A DNA stretch of 8,196 nt from Microcaldota archaeon (lineage in GTDB: Archaea > Micrarchaeota > Micrarchaeia > Micrarchaeales > CABMGC01), in NCBI GenBank assembly GCA_027328265.1, contig DAHVVD010000042.1, positions 1 through 8,196 on the forward strand. The letters run 5' to 3'. Positions 5,437-8,196 of the stretch are shown one piece after another (the stretch's first letter is position 1; each line of letters begins with the position of its first letter). Position numbers and translations under genes: made by a program. Below the pieces are notes generated by a model. That model saw nothing but the letters and a program-made list of their open reading frames with translations, searched no databases and was not told the DNA's origin.

Positions 5437-6348
5437 ATGATCAAAAAAGAGAAGATAGAGTTTGTAAATGAGGCGCGCGCTGAAATAAAGAAGTACAAGA
5501 CAGTTGGAGTGATGCCCATAGAGGCAGTGCCTGACAGGCTTGTCCAGAAAGTCAGGAATGGGATAAAGCCTGGGGGCAAGTTCATAGTGGCAAGAAAGAC
5601 GCTTATCTTTAGGATACTCGAGGGCAACGAGGAGCTCAAAAAGCTCGAGCCTTACATAAACGGCAATGTCGCGCTCGTCTTGACCAATGACGACCCGGTA
5701 GAGATTTACAAGAAGATAAGCTCGAGACGCCTAAAACTCTCGGCCAAACCGAACCAGATCTCGCCCTCAGACATAACCATAGAAGCCGGAGAGACTGCTA
5801 TCGCACCAGGACAGGCGGTGACAGACCTAAAGACCGCTGGAATCGACGTCAAGATAGACAAGGGCAAGGTTGTGATATCCAGGAGCAAGGTGCTTGTTGC
5901 GAAGGGCGCCAAGATAACGATGCCAATCTCGAAGGCGCTCAAGATGCTTGACGTGATGCCTTTCGAGGCGCGCGGGAAGCTGATAGCGGCACTCAACGGA
6001 AACCTCATCTACGGGGAGAATGTGCTCATGATAGACGAGCAGTACCTCACCGCGGAGATAATGAGGGACTTCGCAGGGGCAAATGCTCTCACCATTGCGA
6101 TCAAGTTCATAACGCCTTACAACGCAGCAATGTTCATAAGCAAGGCGGCAAACGAGGCAGTGACTCTTGGAGTCGAGGCAAGGATATACGAGAAGGGAAT
6201 CATAGAGAAGCTGCTTGGCATAGCCTCTCTTCAGGCTGGAGGCGTGAATTCTCTCGTAAAGGAAGAGAAAAAAGAGGAGAAGAAGGAGGAGGAGGAGAAA
6301 GCTGAAGAAAAGAAGGAAGAGAAATCAGAGGGAAAGAAAGAGCAATGA
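5437..6348 (+). CDS. rplP0: Large-subunit ribosomal stalk protein uL10 (P0)
   Basis: uL10 is the base of the ribosomal stalk: its N-terminal domain binds 23S rRNA together with uL11, and its C-terminal helices carry uL12 dimers. It has 303 residues. Residues 1-105 form the RNA-binding domain (KTVGVMPIEAVP, GGKFIVARKTLI). Residues 106-185 are the insertion domain found in archaea and eukaryotes (around AGETAIAPGQAVTDLK and GAKITMPI). Residues about 200-272 are the helical spine for uL12. Residues 275-303 are almost only Lys and Glu and end in SEGKKEQ. The hydrophobic GLxxLFG-like tail that archaeal P0 often shares with P1 is missing, and no other frame downstream encodes it. Its SD GAGGGTG (5425-5431) overlaps the uL1 stop codon, so translation is probably coupled. 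Confidence 0.95.
   Translation: MIKKEKIEFVNEARAEIKKYKTVGVMPIEAVPDRLVQKVRNGIKPGGKFIVARKTLIFRILEGNEELKKLEPYINGNVALVLTNDDPVEIYKKISSRRLKLSAKPNQISPSDITIEAGETAIAPGQAVTDLKTAGIDVKIDKGKVVISRSKVLVAKGAKITMPISKALKMLDVMPFEARGKLIAALNGNLIYGENVLMIDEQYLTAEIMRDFAGANALTIAIKFITPYNAAMFISKAANEAVTLGVEARIYEKGIIEKLLGIASLQAGGVNSLVKEEKKEEKKEEEEKAEEKKEEKSEGKKEQ
6258..6301 (+). repeat. 44-base purine-only tract in the uL10 tail
   Basis: Every base from 6258 to 6301 on the plus strand is A or G, encoding the Lys/Glu tail of uL10, and purine-rich sequence continues to the stop codon. Such tracts change length easily through slippage. Confidence 0.8.
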
Positions 6349-6366
6349 TATCATACTGGTGAAATC

Positions 6367-6666
6367 ATGGAGTACATATACGCAGCACTCCTTTTGGATG
6401 CTGCAGGTAAGGAGATAAGTGAGCAGAACCTCGAACATGTAGTGAAGGCGGCGGGAATGGCCCCAGACGAGGCCATGGCGAAGTCGGTGGCGAAGTCGCT
6501 GCACGGTGTAAACATAAAGGACGTGATAAAGAACGCGCAGTCCGTCCAGGTTGCGGCACCGGCGGCGGCAGGAGCAGCTCCGGCAGCGGCCAAGAAGGAA
6601 GAGCCAAAAGAAGAGAAGATGAGCGAGGAGGAAGCGGCTGGAGGACTTGCAAGTCTTTTCGGCTGA
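6367..6666 (+). CDS. rpl12: Large-subunit ribosomal stalk protein uL12 (P1)
   Basis: This acidic stalk protein forms dimers on uL10 and recruits translation GTPases such as aEF1A, aEF2 and aIF5B. It has 99 residues, normal for archaeal P1. Residues 1-58 are the helical dimerisation domain (MEYIYAALLLDAAGKEISEQ to VNIKDVIKN). Residues 62-77 are a flexible Ala/Pro hinge (VAAPAAAGAAPAAAKK). Residues 79-91 are charged, and the chain ends in GGLASLFG, the factor-binding tail. An SD GGTGA (6358-6362) lies 4-5 bases before ATG 6367, 18 bases after the uL10 stop. It is the last gene of the stalk operon. No T-run follows within the next 100 bases, so some transcription may continue into the uS13 operon. 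Confidence 0.96.
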   Translation: MEYIYAALLLDAAGKEISEQNLEHVVKAAGMAPDEAMAKSVAKSLHGVNIKDVIKNAQSVQVAAPAAAGAAPAAAKKEEPKEEKMSEEEAAGGLASLFG

Positions 6667-6733
6667 ATCCATGCCTGAATATCTCGCGGATGGGCAGGCT
6701 TTGGTTAGCATGCGGTCTGCCGCCATCGAGACA

Positions 6734-6747
6734 GAAAGGTATTTAAG
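6734..6747 (+). promoter_or_regulatory. BRE/TATA promoter of the uS13-uS4-uS11 operon
   Basis: GAAAGG (6734-6739), a purine-rich BRE, is followed directly by TATTTAAG (6740-6747). The predicted start is near 6769, giving a leader of about 45 bases that contains the AATT repeat and the SD of uS13. Confidence 0.6.
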
Positions 6748-6773
6748 AGGGCTCAGACAAAATACTATCTCTG

Positions 6774-6793
6774 AATTAATTAATTAATTAATT
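6774..6793 (+). repeat. (AATT)5 perfect palindrome in the uS13 leader
   Basis: Five exact copies of AATT, 20 bases, self-complementary over the whole length. It begins just after the expected transcription start and abuts the SD GGAGGT (6794-6799). It is the only simple tandem repeat I see in the window. Confidence 0.95.
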
Positions 6794-6799
6794 GGAGGT
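6794..6799 (+). promoter_or_regulatory. Shine-Dalgarno site of uS13, unusually far from the start
   Basis: GGAGGT is a full match to the anti-SD core, but 14 bases separate it from ATG 6814. An in-frame TGA at 6811-6813 directly before that ATG rules out an earlier start, so the long spacing is real unless a weaker AAGGG at 6804-6808 is used. Confidence 0.55.
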
Positions 6800-6813
6800 C
6801 ACTAAGGGTTTGA

Positions 6814-7353
6814 ATGGCAGCGGCAAATGAACATGAAAAGGGAAAGCCAGAGGCAGCTACAAGCATAATCAGGATTGGAGGAAAAGACATCAACGGCAAC
6901 TTCAAGATCGTGCGGGGGCTCATGCAGATAAAGGGCATAGGCTACACGATGGCGAGGGCACTGGCTCTCGAGTATGGCCGTGGCCAAGGGGTCAGCGAAG
7001 AGACCAGGTTCAAGGACCTGAGCGACCCGCAGATAGCGCAGCTCGAGACGCTTATAAAAGAGCCGCAGAATATCAAGGCCATTCCAAGATTCCTGCTAAA
7101 CAGGAGGAAGGACTCAGAGACAGGGAGCGACATGCATTTAATAGGCACAGACCTCGCCGTCAAGAACAGGCAGGACGTAGAGGCGATGGTGCGAATACAG
7201 ACATGGAGAGGGCACAGGCACCAGTATGGCCAGAAAGTAAGGGGCCAGAGGACAAGGTCCACTGGAAGAACAGGAGCGACTGTTGGAGTCATGAAGAAGA
7301 CGGTGCAGGCTGCAGCCCAGGAGGCAAAGAAGGCGAGCGAGGAAAAGAAGTGA
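6814..7353 (+). CDS. rps13: Small-subunit ribosomal protein uS13
   Basis: uS13 sits in the head of the 30S subunit, where it contacts the P-site tRNA and forms bridges to the 50S subunit. It has 179 residues, somewhat long for archaea. Residues 1-16 are a polar N-terminal extension. The conserved part begins at SIIRIGGKDINGNFKIVRGL. The helix-turn-helix with KGIGYTMARAL (40-50) follows, and then the basic C-terminal motif WRGHRHQYGQKVRGQRTRST (131-150) with GRTGATVGV. The last 18 residues are an Ala/Lys/Glu helix. The gene has its own promoter and a distant SD. It leads a uS13-uS4-uS11 run, an order typical of archaea, and uS4 starts 4 bases after its stop. Confidence 0.96.
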   Translation: MAAANEHEKGKPEAATSIIRIGGKDINGNFKIVRGLMQIKGIGYTMARALALEYGRGQGVSEETRFKDLSDPQIAQLETLIKEPQNIKAIPRFLLNRRKDSETGSDMHLIGTDLAVKNRQDVEAMVRIQTWRGHRHQYGQKVRGQRTRSTGRTGATVGVMKKTVQAAAQEAKKASEEKK

Positions 7354-7357
7354 TAGA

Positions 7358-7924
7358 ATGGGAGCGCCGAAGAGGAATAGGAAGAAGATAAAGAGGCCGT
7401 CTGAAATCTGGAACAAGGAGAGGATAGACAGCGAGCACAAGCTAAGAGACGATTACGGCCTTAAGAACCTCACTGAGCTGTGGAGAGCCACAAGCGAGAT
7501 AAGGAGGATAAGGAGGAATGTGAGAGGGGTTCTCTCCGGAAGGAGCGGCGAGGAAACAGGTAAGAACATAGTCGCAAGGCTTTCAAGATACGGGGTTGTC
7601 AAGGAAGGCGCTGTTCTCGACGACCTCCTTGGAATCAGGCCAGAGAACATACTTGAGAGAAGGCTCCAGAGCCTGGTCTTCAGGCTCGGGCTCGCTAAGA
7701 CCATGAGGCAGGCAAGGCAGCTTGTCGCACACGGCTTCATCTCGGTGAATGGAAGGAGGGCTAAGTCTCCAGGGTATCTGGTTAGCAAGACCGATGAGGG
7801 TTCGATAAGATACTACAAGCCGATAAACATCGAACAGGCGCAGTCGACTCAGGCGCCTGCACAGCCTTCGGCTCCGACAGAGAGCGCTCCGGAGGCCAAG
7901 GCGGAGACCGGAGAGGCAGCATAA
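7358..7924 (+). CDS. rps4: Small-subunit ribosomal protein uS4
   Basis: uS4 is a primary 16S rRNA-binding protein that helps start 30S assembly and lines the mRNA entry channel. It has 188 residues. The basic N-terminus KRNRKKIKRPSEIWNKERI is the archaeal type without a zinc site. The S4 RNA-binding domain spans about 101-150 (RRLQSLVFRLGLAKTMRQAR, then HGFISVNGRRAKSPGYLV). Residues 157-188 are a low-complexity tail rich in Ala, Pro, Glu and Gln, which may be disordered. An SD-like AAGTGAT (7348-7354) overlaps the uS13 stop codon, 3 bases before ATG 7358, so the two are probably translated together. Confidence 0.96.
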   Translation: MGAPKRNRKKIKRPSEIWNKERIDSEHKLRDDYGLKNLTELWRATSEIRRIRRNVRGVLSGRSGEETGKNIVARLSRYGVVKEGAVLDDLLGIRPENILERRLQSLVFRLGLAKTMRQARQLVAHGFISVNGRRAKSPGYLVSKTDEGSIRYYKPINIEQAQSTQAPAQPSAPTESAPEAKAETGEAA

Positions 7925-7936
7925 TAGGAAGATAGA

Positions 7937-8196
7937 ATGGCAAAGGCGGCACAACAAAAGCAAACAGGAGGCAAGAAACTCCAGAAGTCAGAGAAAGACG
8001 AGATGGTAAGGAAAGGAGAGTTGAGCTATGAGACAGAGGTGCAGGCGGTCCAGGAGAAAATTAAGCCTAAGGGGACGAGATGGGGCGTTGCTCACATCTT
8101 CTCTTCTAAGAACAACACGATAATCACGCTTACAGACCTTTCAGGTGCAGAGACGATAGCGGTGGGAAGCGGAGGCATGGTGGTCGAGGCTGACCA
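7937..8196 (+). CDS. rps11: Small-subunit ribosomal protein uS11, N-terminal part
   Basis: uS11 lies on the 30S platform near the mRNA exit and the Shine-Dalgarno helix. The window shows 86 codons and cuts the gene. The conserved core begins at RWGVAHIFSSKNNTIITLTD and LSGAETIA, clearly uS11. Before it are 47 residues, mostly Lys, Gln and Glu, well beyond the short leader usual in archaea. Two normally basic positions differ: the common ARVSGG reads AVGSGG here, and the Arg of KADRDE falls on a CA-starting codon (Gln or His). AGGA (7926-7929) is 7 bases before ATG 7937, and uS4 ends 12 bases upstream. The RNA polymerase subunit D gene often comes next in archaea. Confidence 0.93.
   Translation, partial: MAKAAQQKQTGGKKLQKSEKDEMVRKGELSYETEVQAVQEKIKPKGTRWGVAHIFSSKNNTIITLTDLSGAETIAVGSGGMVVEAD

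Noticed and set aside
6325..6726. Minus-strand frames opposite uL12
   Set aside because: They arise from the GC-rich Ala/Pro hinge codons of uL12; their Leu/Arg/Ser-rich composition is typical of an antisense shadow.
6671..6787. 38-codon frame MPEYLADGQALVSMRS onwards, between uL12 and uS13
   Set aside because: It has no SD, contains the uS13 promoter, and ends in the AATT repeat. Nothing supports it as a gene.
1..8196. CRISPR arrays, insertion sequences, inteins or attachment sites
   Set aside because: I saw no spaced direct repeats, no transposase or terminal inverted repeats, and no intein blocks in NrdD or elsewhere. The tRNA has no duplicated 3' end in the window.

Overview
The window is archaeal. 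The evidence is a P0-type uL10 and P1-type uL12 stalk pair, the uS13-uS4-uS11 gene order, BRE/TATA-type promoters with start codons often close behind them, and SD sites of the GGAGG/GGTG type. Genes are tightly packed and there is no stretch over about 170 bases without a gene. A DPANN (for example Micrarchaeota-like) origin is possible but is only a guess. Having both superoxide dismutase and an oxygen-sensitive class III ribonucleotide reductase suggests an anaerobe or microaerophile that meets oxygen.

Layout. At 1-55 (minus) is the N-terminal stub of a probable short-chain dehydrogenase. It is divergent from a Fe/Mn superoxide dismutase (227-835, plus) with its own BRE/TATA element. Next come an unrecognised 119-residue protein (919-1278, plus) and tRNA-Lys(UUU) (1287-1361, plus).

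From 4323 down to 1387 (minus) is an anaerobic ribonucleotide reductase operon. It contains nrdD, which lacks its usual C-terminal glycyl-radical segment; a separate 62-residue reading frame that carries that segment, joined to nrdD by an ATGA stop/start overlap; and the radical-SAM activase nrdG. Together they should make deoxynucleotides without oxygen: NrdG makes the glycyl radical, and the large chain does nucleotide reduction. The split of the radical-bearing tail into its own frame is the most notable thing in the window.

The plus strand from 4477 begins with a 53-residue membrane protein made of two near-identical transmembrane units. The ribosomal stalk operon uL1-uL10-uL12 (4794-6666) follows. 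Its leader has two hairpins next to the SD, and its uL10 lacks the usual factor-binding C-terminal tail, which uL12 keeps. After a promoter and a perfect (AATT)5 palindrome, a second ribosomal operon starts: uS13, uS4 and uS11, the last cut by the window end.
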